Counted from the first letter of the stretch, positions 1 through 12,332 are shown. The stretch is DNA of 64,000 bases from Caprella mutica (GCA_947561585.1 CANNZV010003130.1:1-64000), one strand, 5' to 3'. The notes: generated from the letters alone by a model not told the origin. Translations and numbers: made by a program.

Positions 1-35
1 AACGAAATTTTTAAGGAGTTTGACCAACTCATTCC

Positions 36-65
36 CAGCTAACCATATCCTCTCTGTCCCGCGTG
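36..65. repeat. Left arm of a possible 17.6-kb terminal inverted repeat pair
   Basis: The sequence CCCAGCTAACCA at 36-47 is the reverse complement of TGGTTAGCTGGG at 17639-17650. Inward of it both arms continue with a CTGT.TGTCCCRCG-like stretch. Everything between (minisatellites, CR1-like LINE, BEL element, SINEs) would then be cargo of one inverted-repeat element. No target-site duplication is obvious outside the pair, and the minisatellite motif may account for part of the inner similarity. Chance pairing of a 12-bp core cannot be excluded. Confidence 0.4.
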
Positions 66-194
66 GGACAGACGTCTCCAGACGTCTGAAATCCCACGTC
101 TTTCCAGCGTCTGAAATCCCACACACGTCTTACGTCTTACACAAGCGAGATGTCCCTCGTCTGTCCCACGTCTTAAATCCCACTCAAATACCAC

Positions 195-858
195 GTCTTT
201 CCCACACGGGATGTCTCTCTCTGTCCCAGGCGGGATGTCCCTCTCTGTCCCACGTTGGATGTCCCTCTCTGTCCCACACAGGATATCCCTCTCTGTCCCA
301 CGTCTGTCCCACGCGGGATGTCCCTCTCTGTCCCTCGTCTGTTCTACGCGGTGAAAAGTACACGGGATGTCTCTCTTTGTCCCACGCGAGATATCCCTCT
401 CTGTCCCACGCGGGATGTCCTTCTCTGTTCCACGTGGCATGTCCTTCTCTGTCCCACGCAAGATGTCCCTCTCTGTCCCACGCATGATGTCCCTCTCTGT
501 CCCTCGTCTGCCTTACGCTGGATGTCCCTCTCTGTCCCACGTCTGTCCCACGCGGGATATCCCTCTCTGTCCCACGCAGGATGTTCCTCTCTGTCCCACG
601 TTGGATGTCCCTCTCTGTCCCTCGTCCTTTTCACGCGGGAAAAAGTACGCGAGATGTCCCTCTCTGTCCCACGTCTGTCCCACGCGGTATGTTCCTCTCT
701 GTCCCACGTCTGTCCCACGTGGCATGTCCCTCTCTGTCCCACGCGGGATATCCTTCTCTGTCCCACGTCTGTCCCACGTGGGATGTCCCTCTCTGTCCCA
801 CGCGGGATGTCCCTCTCTGTCCCACGCGGGATGTCCCTCTCTGTCCCTCCTCTGTGAA
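195..858. repeat. Minisatellite A, about 24-bp unit
   Basis: Imperfect tandem copies of a unit close to GGGATGTCCCTCTCTGTCCC plus ACGC run through this stretch, with shorter CACGTCTGTCC interruptions. Because 24 is a multiple of three and the unit lacks stops, several frames on both strands stay open. These frames are by-products of the repeat and are not annotated as genes. A variant block with ACGCGGGAAAAAGT sits at 633-646, and the same 14 bases recur at 15731-15744 beyond the CR1-like element. That suggests the LINE landed inside this repeat. Confidence 0.85.
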
Positions 859-879
859 AACAGGCTGCTTGAAGTCTTA

Positions 880-1658
880 GAATAAGTTTAGTTTTAAGGT
901 AACTTTAAGCTTTCTTATTCATAAGACGGAATGTGGGTAGCTGACAACTACTGTGGAGCGCCTCGGCAGGTGGCGGATAGCTAAACGGCCTGCAGATATG
1001 CAGGCTAGCTGCGAATATACTGAATAAGCAGTGGCGGACCGTACTGTCCGGTAATGATAGCAGTCGTGAGTCCACGGGGATACGTTATCCGGCATAGCGG
1101 CCGTTAAGCGTGAGGCCCTGGCTGTAATGGCTGGTTGTCCTAAGAGAGGACAAACTCTGACAAAAAGCGCCTGCTGCCTTGTAGTTCCCACCTATTATTG
1201 GAAAGGCTAGGATAAGGAAACTCTGACTTAACACCGCCTGTTGCCTTGTAGGTCCCACCAATTGAGGAAAGGCTAGGAGAAGGAAAGCTCCGATATAAAA
1301 CCACCCCTAGCCCTGTAAGTCTCACAAATCTAAAGAGGAAGGCTAAGAGAAGGTAACTCTGATTTTAAATCCTTATAACAACCCTGCAAACTCCTTGATC
1401 TGAACTGAATATTGATTTGATACTATCGTTTGTCGAGCTAAACCAGTGGAAAAGAACGGGGGCAGAGACATATTGCCTCCCCCTCAAGGTGAGAGGTCGT
1501 GCCTTGGGGGGAAACCGTCGTTCTGACCGCTGCGGAGGCAACCCTCACTCCTATACTCCCTGAGGTGGGTCTCTGTACTTATGAGACCGATATACCTTGC
1601 CCTGGTTTCGCTCCGTGGTGGCGGGGGAGATAGTAGTGTTTGAAAATCTAAATATTCT
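880..1658 (+). other. 5' region of CR1-like LINE with tandem promoter-like repeats
   Basis: This non-coding leader precedes LINE ORF1. Between about 1149 and 1395 there are roughly four diverged copies of a 65-67 bp unit marked by AACTCTGA, GCCTTGTAG and GAAAGGCTAGG. Tandem 5' units of this sort act as internal promoters in some non-LTR elements; that role is inferred here. A GC-richer block at 1450-1640 leads into the ATG at 1659. The exact 5' end of the element is not visible. Confidence 0.55.
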
Positions 1659-3598
1659 ATGGAAAACTCACACCCCTGTGGCTTGGGAGAGCCCCAATCT
1701 CCCACCCTTGCCGATGCACAACAACCCTGTGCAGGTGCTCAGACAGTGAGCACCAGAAGATCTGGTAGTCAGGCTACTAGATCAGGAGTGAGAGGGAAAA
1801 AGGCAGGAGTCCGTGACGTCCCACCTGGACCCCAGAAGGGGAAAAACGAATCTGGTGCCCTGAAACATGAATGTTTCAGGTGCAAAAAGAAGAAGTGGTC
1901 AATTGACTTCAAGGAGGGAAAGGCAGCGGATCTCACGAGAATGAGCGTGTGCCTCTTTTGCGAGCTCTTTCTCAAAATTGAGAGTCAGGCCGCAAAACTC
2001 CTGAAGTACGAGAAGGTCATTTCTGACCTCCGTAAAAGTTTAGACCGTCAAGAGGTACAACATGCCGAGGAACTCAGAAACCTCCGAGAGAAGCTGGGTG
2101 AGAATCGGGTATCTGTTCCTAGCACCGCCACCAGCACTCTTAAATCGCTACTTGTCCCCCTGGAGTGTCGGTTTGACATCCAGGAGTCCACAATGGACAT
2201 TATAGAAATCAGACTGGCGTCCCTGGAGGCGAAGAGGTAGAAGGATGACTCTGAGAGGCATTCTAACCGGAGCGTCCTATTGAGGGATCCTGTCCCCCAG
2301 AAGCCACCCACTTCTGTAGTGGCTATGGAAGTTACCTCAGGAGCCAGAGATTTAAACGGCAATGTAGGCAGAAGTGTTGCCAAAAGTGTTAGGACAAAAT
2401 GCCGTCCTGACACAGAAAGGAGGAAGAGCGAAACGAAGCTGCAAGGTAGAGCTACGGTTCCACCAGAGAGGGAAACCGTGAACCTCCTGGTGGGTGACTC
2501 CCACGTAGGGTTGCAAACTGGCCTACGCTACAAGCAGTTTCGTCGCGAGAACAGAGTACTGTGTTTCCCTGGTGCCAAGATAGGCAGGATCGTCCAGAAG
2601 ATCCAAAAACTGAACATAGACAGTAACAGTACTCTGATTGTCTCAGTCGGAGGATATGACCTGTTCCTGAACACACGGAAAAGTGGTCCTATTGAAAGTA
2701 TAGTCAAGGACTTTAATAGGCTACTCAGTGCTGTTAAGTCCAAGGTCAACAGAGGTATCGTTGTGGGGCTTTTGCCTAGGAGGAATGCCACTATGAGCAT
2801 TATGGAAGAGCTCAGGCGATAAATGGTCGACTTAGTAACCTATATCGGACCTACAGCCTCAAGTATGTTGACCTCTGGCATCTCTTTTTCGGAAGAGATG
2901 ATCTCTACTGGAAGGACGGTATACACTTCAGTGGACGAGGCAGTAATCTATTTGCCGAACAGCTGGCTGTGAAGCTGTTCAAGCCTCACAAACCACTGAA
3001 GGAGGACCTTAATCATAAGAAGAGAAAGAAAGGACGTGGCAGGAGAGCGACGAAGGCAAGTGCAGCACAGCCTCGACAGGAGGAACTGCAAGCAGAAACG
3101 GCTCCTTCAATCTCTACAGCTGGCACTGGAGATAGCCCCACCTTCAGATGTGAGGAATCTGTGCCAGGTAATGCCAAAAGATCACGCAGCCAGACAGTAA
3201 GCCCTGAGGGCGTTTTGAAGAAACGATCCAGGCAATCTGACCCCTCTTTCCCAGATTCCCCTGACTCCAACCCAGATTCCCCTGACCCCACCCCAAATTC
3301 CCCTGACCCCACCCCAGATCCCCCTGACCCCACCCCACATCCCCCTGACCCCACCCCACATCCCCAAGAGCCCACCCCACATCCCCATGACCCCACCCCG
3401 CATCCCCATCACCCTGACCCCACTCCACATCACCCTGACCCCACCCCAGATCCCCCTGACCCCACCCCAGATCCCCCTGACCCCACCCCAGATCCCACTG
3501 AGCCGACCTCAGACCCTGATGACTATGACGACGGCTTAGATTATGAAGACTGCGCCGATGAAAACCAGGGAAACGGGCTAGGACTCGGAGGTCGGTGA
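1659..3598 (+). pseudogene. CR1-like LINE ORF1 with zinc-finger, coiled coil and SGNH esterase-like domain
   Basis: ORF1 proteins bind element RNA; many CR1-group ORF1s carry an SGNH-hydrolase (esterase) fold. The first part (1659-2240) shows a Cys cluster with CFRC and, about 30 residues on, CLFC, then a charged coiled-coil stretch. After one in-frame TAG (2238-2240) the same frame continues with LLVGDSHV (SGNH block I) and SVGGYD, an altered block III. A frameshift near 2818 moves to another frame, where KDGIHFSGRG supplies the block V Asp and His. The C-terminus is a basic stretch followed by Pro-Asp repeats, and its stop overlaps the start of ORF2. Decayed by at least one stop and one frameshift. 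Confidence 0.75.
3249..3500 (+). repeat. 21-bp tandem repeat coding for DPTPDPP-like heptads in ORF1
   Basis: About a dozen imperfect copies of a C-rich 21-bp unit (GACCCCACCCCAGATCCCCCT core plus variants) encode a Pro/Asp heptad array at the ORF1 C-terminus. The array is in frame with the esterase-like domain. The opposite strand is open because of base composition and is not considered coding. Confidence 0.8.
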
Positions 3599-5095
3599 GG
3601 GACCTCCGAATGATACTCTTCAATGCTCGGTCTATCAGGAATAAGCTGCATGAGTTTAGATGTATGGTGGCTGTTGAATGTCTCGACGTCATCTGCATCA
3701 CTGAGACCTGGCTGGATACTGAGAGACGAGATTTTGAGGGAGAGTATCACCTGCCCGGGTGTAAGATGTTCCACAGGGATCGTGGCAACAGAGCAGGTGG
3801 AGGAGTGATGATCTATGTTCGCTGTCACATTGACACGGCCCTCATACCCATCGACTCACCGTATGAGTTACTAGGGATAGAGGTCCGAGCGGAAGTCACA
3901 CTCCACCTTTACCTGCTCTACAGACCACCCCACCAGACGAGAGACCACGACCGAGATCTCTACGCTGCTCTCACTGACCTTCTGCAGGATGAAACGGCCA
4001 TTTTGTTGGGAGATTTCAACTACAGAGTGGATTGGAGCACAAGAGTCTCGGATGGAGAGGGAGGTAGGTTGATCGAATTTTCGAACGACAACATCCTCCT
4101 TCTTATGGTAAGAACTCCCAATAGAGGCGAAAATGCACTGGACCTCATATTCACTACCGACGAAGATCTGGTTTCTCAGGTCTCGGTTGGTGAATGTCTG
4201 GGTACCAGTGACCATAATGCCATTTCTTTTAGAGTGGGAGTCAAAGTGGAACAAGAGAAGATCTCTCATAGAAATATGCTGAATCTGAGAAGAGCCGATT
4301 ACGAGAGTTTCACTCGTGATCTGCCGGCATTCCGTCCTCAACTTCCAGCTTCACCTGATCAGATGTGGCGGGGCTTTGAGGGAAACTACATCTCGATCCA
4401 GGACCGATGCATACCTAGGAACAGGGTAGGTGGTTCCATGAAGGTTCGTCCTAAATGGTTCCATAACGAGCTTGGCCAAGAGATAAAGACAAGGAAACGA
4501 CTCTACGTCTCATTCAAGACTCACTCTTCACCGGAAACTGAGAGACTTCTCACAGACCAACGGAGATTGGTCAAAAGAATGGTGCGACAAGCTAAAGTAG
4601 CGGAGGAACACAGGGTTGCATTGGCCTGTAAGGGCAACCCTAAGGAGCTCTTCCCTTACGTTAATAGCAGAAAGCCCACCAGAAGCTCCATCGGACCAAT
4701 CAGGACAACCCAAGGTATGTTGGCAACTTCGGATGCCGACATTGTTGCCGAACTCAACAGTTATTTCGTCAGTGTCTTCACCAGGGAGGATGCGCTTGGC
4801 ACCCCTGACCCCATAGTCCACTACGAGGGACGAATGCCACTGACTGAAATTGTTTTACTGTTGAGGAGGTAGTGGACAAACTTGGCAAAATGGACCCTAA
4901 CAAGGCAGCTGGTCCTGATGGATTCTTACCGACAGTGATGAAGAACGTGAAGGATGGTTTGGCGGCACATCTGCAACAGATCTTCAATGTCTCTTTGGAG
5001 TCGGGCGAGGTCGCCGACGACATGAGGATCGCGGATGTGACCCTAATCTTCAAGACAGGTGAGACCACTAACAGCAGTAACTACAGGCCGATTAG
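3595..5095 (+). pseudogene. CR1-like LINE ORF2, endonuclease and first part of reverse transcriptase
   Basis: ORF2 nicks target DNA and primes reverse transcription there. The apurinic-type endonuclease is clear: FNARSIRNKL at the start, ITETWLD, LLGDFNYRVDW and CLGTSDHNAI carry the expected catalytic Asn, Glu, Asp and His positions. The open frame begins with GTG at 3595; the first ATG is 3610. A frameshift near 4850 precedes the RT start (NKAAGPDG, NYRPI). The protein stops dead after NYRPI because BEL LTR sequence begins at about 5096. The remaining RT resumes at 14285. Confidence 0.85.
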
Positions 5096-6469
5096 AAGTT
5101 ATAATTTATTAGTAATCATTTTATTCTTATTCGCTGGTGGATTAAAAAATAGACGGATAAACAAGGTAATTTATATTCATTGTCGCCGTCCACCCTCAAA
5201 GCCAAGTTCCGCCAAGGTAGGTCCACCCTAAAGCAGACGTGTAGGAACTCTGCCACTAACGCTACCACCAGCTTTCTCCATTGATATATAACCTGTGAAA
5301 ATGTTAGAGAAATAAATGCCTAACACGAAAAGACTTGGTACACTCCTGTCCGCGTGGGAAAGATTCAAATGCACAAGAAATTCATAGATCAGACGCCTAT
5401 TCATAAAGTATTCAGTTATTCATAAAGTATTCAGTTATTCATAAAGTATTCAGTTATTCATAAAGTATTCAGTTATTCATAAAGTATTCAGTTATTCATA
5501 AAGTATTCAGTTATTCATAAAGTATTCAGTTATTCATAAAGTATTCAGTTATTCATAAAGTATTCAGTTATTCATAAAGTATTCAGTTATTCATAAAGTA
5601 TTCAGTTATTCATAAAGTATTCAGTTATTCATAAAGTATTCAGTTATTCATAAAGTATTCAGTTATTCATAAAGTATTAGTTATTCATAAAGTATTCATT
5701 TACCCCAGTCACACTAGAAAGCTGCAGCCACAGTAGTGCTCTGCTTCATGCCGAAGCATATACAAAAGTAGACACCCCGGTCCTACACTATTAATAGAAA
5801 TATTAATCATTACTATATTGTAATATATTAGAGTATATTGTTTAGAAATTTAATGTAATTTAAATTAATTAATTTATCACTTGCAATTACAGTATATATC
5901 ACAAGAGTATTTTGCGGATATAGGTACTAGAGAGATTTTACTTAATTAGCAAATATTGAAAAGAACACGACCTTAATAGCGTTATATAAGGCATGACTCA
6001 CCTCCTTCTCAAAAATTCTCGCGTATCATCAGTCGTCTCACAATGCAGGGTCCAATCTACAGAGCTTCTACTCCATAGCCATAGGTTTACACGTTGCTCT
6101 GTATCCTCATATTTAGGTTTCCAGTAGTAATTAGAGAATCCGTAGTTTTACTCTCCTTCGACATAGCCAGTCATCTTACATAGAGTTTCAGCTGGACTTA
6201 TAGCAGGATTGGAACTTTAATTTCTGGTATGTTGACGTTACTGCTACTAGATTGGGACTGACTCATCAGGTGATTTTGAACCTGCGAATTTTACTTCGGA
6301 ACACATTAGTGACAAACCTCTGACAGCAAATATGAGAAAACAGGAATATTGTCATACCTCACACTGCTATCAAAGGTCGTGTTACATATATGATTTAGGG
6401 ATTAAATGCAAGTATATATAGTAAATATAAAATTTAACTAATTAATAAAGTTACGTTAATTTTGTGTAG
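5096..6469 (-). repeat. Left LTR (3' LTR) of BEL/Pao element
   Basis: This 1.37-kb block matches 12685-14284 almost base for base, apart from the 19-bp array length, a roughly 30-bp deletion (the right copy has AAGTAGTTTTTATCCATACA), and scattered substitutions. It lies downstream of the minus-strand gag-pol, so it is the 3' LTR. Its shared ends are AAGTTATAA and TTTTGTRTAG, not the usual TG..CA, so the exact borders are uncertain. Confidence 0.8.
5399..5697. repeat. 19-bp array in left BEL LTR, about 16 copies
   Basis: Head-to-tail copies of ATTCATAAAGTATTCAGTT, nearly identical to each other; the last two units are slightly degenerate. The matching array in the other LTR (12988-13479) has about 26 copies, so the array has changed length since the two LTRs were made. 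Confidence 0.95.
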
Positions 6470-6791
6470 AGATTCATTTTCTATTAATATATTATCGATT
6501 GAAAATGAAAAGAAAACTCTTAATATTAAAATACTTCGCCACACTCGTGGCCAAGAAATTCGCTTTCTTAATATGTTCTAGAAAACGAAATTATACATTC
6601 ATATATACTCATAACATGCTAAACTACTCAAACAGTAACGAAGAACAAGGAACAAGAAACTCAACAAAACAAATACACTTCAACTTTAAATTTATTTACA
6701 ATATTAGCTCAAATTGAAATGTATAAATATATCTTTAAACTATATACAAAATACTATTAATCTATCAGATTTTCTGCAAGCAGAGCTTGCG
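6470..6791. other. BEL non-coding segment between pol and 3' LTR
   Basis: AT-rich sequence with no reading frame of note and no obvious polypurine tract on the minus strand next to the LTR. It is the untranslated 3' part of the BEL element. Confidence 0.5.
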
Positions 6792-7274
6792 TTAACAAAT
6801 CACTCTGAATTGCTGCAGAGCGCCTTTCTTTATTCTGCTCTTTTTCAATATTGCACAAGAGTCATTCCTGTTAGATTCATCCCTCAGCATCAAAATTAAT
6901 GACGAAGAATGTCTGTCAACAGTTTCCCTGGTGTTACCTTTGAATACCTTTGCAGAGGTAACCTCTCCCAATGAGTTCGATTTTACATCAGTTACTATTC
7001 CCATCGGGTAATTGCTTTGCTTTGTAAGCTTGTCTACTAACAGAACAATGTCTCCCACTTCCAAAATGTCACTCTTTACCTGCTTGAATCTATCTCTCTT
7101 ATCAATTGACTGTATGAGCAATCTATGGAGGAACTCTTTATGGTAAACATCCCTGAGTCGTTCATTAGCTTTCCTCAGCTTTGCATACTCGTCAATAATT
7201 TTCTGATTAGGATTATTACCTGCTTGAAATGTTTCATCTGCCATTTGAAAGTGCAATTCAGGTATAATATTAAC
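6792..7274 (-). pseudogene. BEL/Pao pol C-terminus (DUF5641-like region after integrase)
   Basis: This segment is in the same frame as the integrase segment above it, separated by one TAG at 7275-7277. It contains LRDVYHKEFLHRL and VGDIVLLVDK, the layout of the small domain that follows the integrase core in BEL/Pao elements and probably contacts nucleic acid or chromatin. It ends with a normal stop at 6792. The stop upstream makes it untranslatable without readthrough. Confidence 0.7.
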
Positions 7275-8969
7275 CTATGGTAACTCATACCCTCTTAGAA
7301 GACATTCAGGAGTTATCGGGGAAGGAAAATCACACTCAAAACTAGAGTCTCTTAAACCGTCACCAAATGCGATAGGTCTACGATTTATAAGATGAACAGC
7401 TTTACTAATTAACAGATTGAAATCAGGATAGTCTAACACAGTTTTACCGATAGTCTTGTTCATCAATTGTTTAGCTTGCTTCACGCAGCATTCTATCAGT
7501 GAACCCAAGCTACTATTGCCTTTACTGTAGTGAGAGAAACTAATTCTGCTTATGGAATGTTTCTCTAAGTAATCCGCAGTTTTGTAATCATCAAGAAAAT
7601 CTAAGACTTTTTTAGCTCCTACAGTAATTTGACTTCCCAAATCAGATGTGCATGATCTAAACAAACCAAATTGATATACATGTGTTTGCAAACATCTAAT
7701 AAATTCCTTGACATCAGCTCTGAAGCAAATCAACATGTTTACTGCTCTACTCCAGAGACAAGTAATTATTAGAATCCAAACTTTCTGTTTAGTTTTGTTT
7801 ATCTTTATTTCGAAAGGACCCATATAATCAAGGAAAATCGATGGCAAGTCAGGTGGTTCTGTTCTGAATGATTTATACTCGTTCTGATTCAATTCAACCG
7901 GTCTTCCATTCATCTTTCTGCATGGTACACACTGCTTCAAGACTTTCCTTATGACCGAAAAATAGCACGGTATGAAATACTCGCACCTCAACTCTTTCAT
8001 TGTAGCATATATACCCATGTGTGATAGTTTTTCATGCTGATCTCTGACAATGAGATTAGTTAGGTGAGAATTCTTCGGTAATAATATAGGATTATTGTTA
8101 GAGGATCTCAATTTCCCTTTCACTCTGACAAGTTTGTTGTGATCAACGTACACATTGTACCGCAAAATCATGTCAGGCATGTTTTTTGCTTTCCTATTTC
8201 TACTCTCAAAGTATTCAAAGACTTCCGGAAAAGATGCTTTTTGCTCATTTGATACGAGTAAATATCTGGCCTTTTCATAAAGATTAATTTCAGCCACTTC
8301 GTACTCTCCTTTTCTATCTTTGATCTTTTTACTTATTTTATGTACGAATAAAAGTACATAACGAGTAATTCTCACCAGCTTTGAAAAGGAAGAGTGGTCC
8401 TTAACTGGAATTCCTAGATTCTCACATCCGTCCTCCACCGAAGCTGCCATCATGTTTGAATCGCCAGCTGTGTTAGTCATGGCTGTACTGTCACACACCT
8501 CATCTACGGGCAAAGAAAATGGATTAGGAACAATAACCTCAATATCAGGTTTATCTGAGTGGATACCTAGGAAATCAGGTCCTGAATGGTAACTAGTTTT
8601 CTGTAAGGTTTTATAACTCACTTTTCTTGTTAAGCAATCTGCTGGATTATCTCTCCCTTCAATGTATGAATATTTAACAGAGTGAACATTACAAAGATCC
8701 GATACATTCTTTAGCCTATTCATTACAAAAGAGGTTTTCTTTTGCATCTTTTCATGGTTGGTGAAATATGCTTGCAACCAATTCAAGCACACCATACTGT
8801 CAGTATACAAGTACAAATGATTAATGTCAATCTTATTCATTACCTTGTCTCCCGCTAATTCCTGATACAAATCAATCAGAGTTTCTGTACCAAAACAAAG
8901 AGCTTGGAATTCTAGCGAAGGAATAGTTTTGGAAGATAGATCGTTGCCTATTATTTTATTCCTAGTCAT
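7275..8969 (-). pseudogene. BEL/Pao RNase H and integrase segment
   Basis: Begins right after a TGA at 8970-8972, in the same frame as the RT part. The RNase H tail shows IPSLEFQAL and LYTDSMVCLNWLQ, typical of Pao RNase H. RDNPADCLTRK is the usual end of that domain. A zinc-binding H..H..C..C follows (LSHMG, CVPCRKM) and then the integrase core with FLDYMGPFEI and TSDLGSQI carrying the first two acidic residues. The third acid is expected near SLIECCVKQAK. It terminates at an in-frame TAG (7275-7277). Integrates element cDNA in the nucleus in functional relatives. Confidence 0.8.
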
Positions 8970-10154
8970 TCAGAAATTCACTTCCCTTGTTTCAATATCC
9001 CTTATGTATATAACTACACCGTAAAACTTGCTAGAAGAATCTGTGAAAGCTATCAAATCAAATTTCGAATCTTTACGACCCACAAATCTAGGGATAGTTA
9101 TCTCCGGAATTGAATTAGTTTGGTTTGTTATAAGTTTCCATTCTTTAACTTGTGTATCATGAAGCTCAGTATCCCAATTCAAATTAGTATCTCTATATAA
9201 TGATTGCATGAATTCTTTAGCTCTGTTGAGCAAAGGCGCATAAACATTAAATACGTCATATATTGCATGCAATGTTGACAGAACCTGTCTTTTCGTTTTA
9301 GCTTCGCTATCAAGTTTTAATTCCATCGGTATCAAATTATCGGTAACTGTGTCCCATTTCATTCCGAAATATTTTACTCTACGTTCCATAGAATCATCCC
9401 CCGGAAGTTTTGACTTCAAAGTTGCATCATTCGTACTGAATTGTTGCAATTTGAATTTGTAACCCTCAAAAATTGCAGGGATCTTCTCATAAGCATCATG
9501 CAAGTCTTCGCTAGAGTTGCAAGAATAGCAACCGTTATCCACATAAAAGTGGCTGTACAGAATTCTCTTCAATTCTATGATTTCAGGATCATCGCCTTCT
9601 GTATCGAGGACAAGAATTTTGTACAATGCTAGCATTAATGTAGTGGGACTAGGGCGCAGTCCAAAACTGAGTCTGTTGTTCATGAATGCAACAATGGAAT
9701 AGTCACCCTTACTTACATCATTAAACCACAAAAACATTAACTTCAGTTTATCGCTCTCTTTCAGCCCAATGGTTAAAAATGCCTTCTCCAAATCAAAATT
9801 CAAAATGAATTTGTTAAATCTGGAAAACATTACCACTGTGGTCAGCTTTTGGTTGAGCGAAGGTCCTGCCATCAATGCTTGGTTATGACTAACTAAGCTA
9901 TCAGACCCTCTTTTCTCTGCTAGATTACTTAGAAATACTATCCTACATTTAGTACTTTCATGACAGAGTCTAAAAACTCCCATATGAGCCAAGAAACTAC
10001 AGTCGTTATTTTGTATGAACTCCTCTACATTTTCCACTTTGGAAATAATTCCAAGATCTAATTGCTCCTGGAATACCGCATCATACATTTCAAGTTTTCC
10101 ATTGGACTTACTCAATTTTTTCATGTTAGACATTAGCACAGATTTACTTAGGTT
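8970..10154 (-). pseudogene. BEL/Pao reverse transcriptase segment
   Basis: Continues the gag frame after a TAA at 10155-10157; the first possible starts are internal (GTG at 10139, then ATG). RT motifs are in order: KCRIVFLSN, ALMAGPSLNQ, ILNFDLEKAFLTI with the first catalytic Asp, SFGLRPSP, and FYVDN. The usual YVDD box therefore reads YVDN, and the second acid is lost unless this lineage tolerates Asn. It ends at TGA 8970-8972 just before the RNase H part. Confidence 0.8.
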
Positions 10155-12332
10155 TTAGTTATTAGATAACAAGTGTTTAATTTTACGATTCCACATTAAT
10201 GGCATAATTAAACGCCCACTTGAATCTCTTTCCGTATTATTTAATACGTAGTTTATTAGTTTCTGATTAAGTTCATTTTCATTGGAGTAAACCTCATTAT
10301 CCATATTCAAAATAAGGTTAGATGATTGTTGTAGAATTTCTCTAGTTGCCTTATCTAGATCTATTTTCTCTAAGTCGAGCATTTCATCAGAGGTTCCGAT
10401 AGACGCAGCACTAACATACGTGCAACTCGACATTTCCTCCGTTACGGACTCTACTTGCTTCATAGCAATAAGCATCGACAAATTAGAAATCATATCAGGA
10501 ATACTACCTGATAATAATATGCCCATTGGCGTATCGATATAAGATGATGTTGGTTTACTTCCGAAATTACGAGTAGTCATCGGCAACAAAGGGTCAGCTC
10601 CTGATCCTAAAATTAATCCTATATCATTAATTCTACTACAATCTTTAGTAAGAAGCCACCCGTCTGCCAACTTAAACCCCCTTGAAACAAAACCTTCAAC
10701 AACTTTTTTCATTAATTGTACTCTTAGTTCAATATTTATTTTAGGAACTACTGTAGCTTCGATATTTGAAACAGAGTCTCCTAATTTCAGTGGTACTTGT
10801 ACGACTTTTGTTTTAATTATTTTGGACGAATTAAATCCATGAACGTTCAACTCTACTTCATTGACTATCTTATAATTCATCCTATTGGCGATAGATTCTA
10901 AGATAAAGTTACGCTGAGATCCTCCATCTTTTAGGATTCTCACATTTTCCTTTTTTTTGTCGTTCTCTAATAAAGTGGTCAAAGTTGGCAACATTATTGC
11001 ATCACTAATATTAGAAACTTGTACATTTAATGACTGAACCCATGACGCATTACTGGAAGTATTGTGCTTAGCAAAAGGTTGTTTGGCTTCACTTTTGAAG
11101 TCTCTTGTATTCATGCATAAAAATGACATATGCGGCTTGCTGCAAGATACACAATTTGATGTAAATTTGAACCTACAATCTTTGCTTACATGATTCTTAA
11201 ATGAACATCTAGTACATGCGTTTATAGATTTAAGTTTTTTAACTTTGTCATCTGGATTAGGGTAGACGCTACAATTTCTAATGGCATGATCTACCTTAAA
11301 TTTCCCGTCATAGACGCACATATTACAGGGGATGAATTTTGCATTTGGTTTTACATTTACAGCCATGCTTGAAGTATTTAATACTTTAGGTTTAACATTC
11401 ATGTTATAGTCTTGATCTGGTTTTTTATTACTTTCCACGTTCTTATCTTTAACTTTAACATAGCACTCTGTTGCTTCAAAAATGTTATCCATAATCTGTG
11501 TTAAATTAGGTTTACTGTTATTGACAATTTGAACCATTTGGGATTGGAAACAATCATTCAAGGACTCCCATATGAAAAACTGAGTAAAACAATCCGCGTC
11601 AATTTCTAACTTTGTAACTGAATTGTGTAGCTTCCTCATTTCTCCTATATAGGTATAGGGATCATCGTTATAATTTAGCTTCAATTTAGTCAACTTTGTA
11701 ATGGTATCGTATTTCTGAGTTAGTGCCGAGCCAAATGCTCTAGTTAAGAGTTCCTTAGCTTTATCATAACATTGCTCATCCGAGTCCAAAGATTCAATTA
11801 ATTTCCTAGCCGATCCTTTTAATTGTCCTTTTAAATAAACTAATTTTTCGTAAGATGAAAGAGTATGTTTATTAATTATTGATTCGAATGCTAAAAAGAA
11901 TAGTTCAAGGCTCTGACCCTTAACATGACTATATTCCGGCAATTCTACCTCTGGCAATCTTAGTTTATTAGACATTAGATTAGTATTAGGGGGCTGATTT
12001 ACAATAGGGTTACTCACCACGTCACCCAGCTGTGCTAGCGCTTCGTCAATACGCTCCTTGTATTCTTCGTTCTCCCTCACATTGTTTTCCAAAACTGCAT
12101 CGTCACTAACCGCGAAAATGTCCTGATTTAAGGTTTGTAAATCCTTTCTGAATTTTATCAGATTTTTACGATAATAATCAGTTTTAGTGCTATCTAATGG
12201 ATTACCCTCCAACACATAGTTATATATTCTAGTTACTCTCTGACGAGTATACTGCCTAATCTTTTTTAAAGATAATAGTTTAGTCTCCCTACTCCTCTCA
12301 TCGGTAACTTCATCGTTTTCAAGATCACTCAT
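10155..12332 (-). pseudogene. BEL/Pao gag and aspartic protease
   Basis: A 725-residue segment starting at ATG 12332. Residues around 130-310 (SLELFFLAFES, LVYLKGQLKGSARKLI) match the DUF1759 capsid region of BEL/Pao gag. Three Cys-His clusters follow (NACTRCSFKNHVSKDC and NCVSCSKPHMSFLC are the clearest). The protease region has ILKDGGSQRNFI where the family normally has an Asp-Ser/Thr-Gly triad, so the active-site triad reads DGG. Gag, protease and pol share one frame over 12332-6792, broken by three single stop codons and no frameshift. Confidence 0.85.

Noticed and set aside
20..885. Many long open frames in all six frames
   Set aside because: The 24-bp tandem unit has no stop in several frames on both strands; the predicted peptides are translated repeat. 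The same applies to frames at 17000-17460.
5399..5697. CRISPR-like regular array
   Set aside because: The 19-bp units are directly adjacent with no unique spacers, lie in an LTR and are duplicated at 12988. This is a tandem repeat in a eukaryotic genome.
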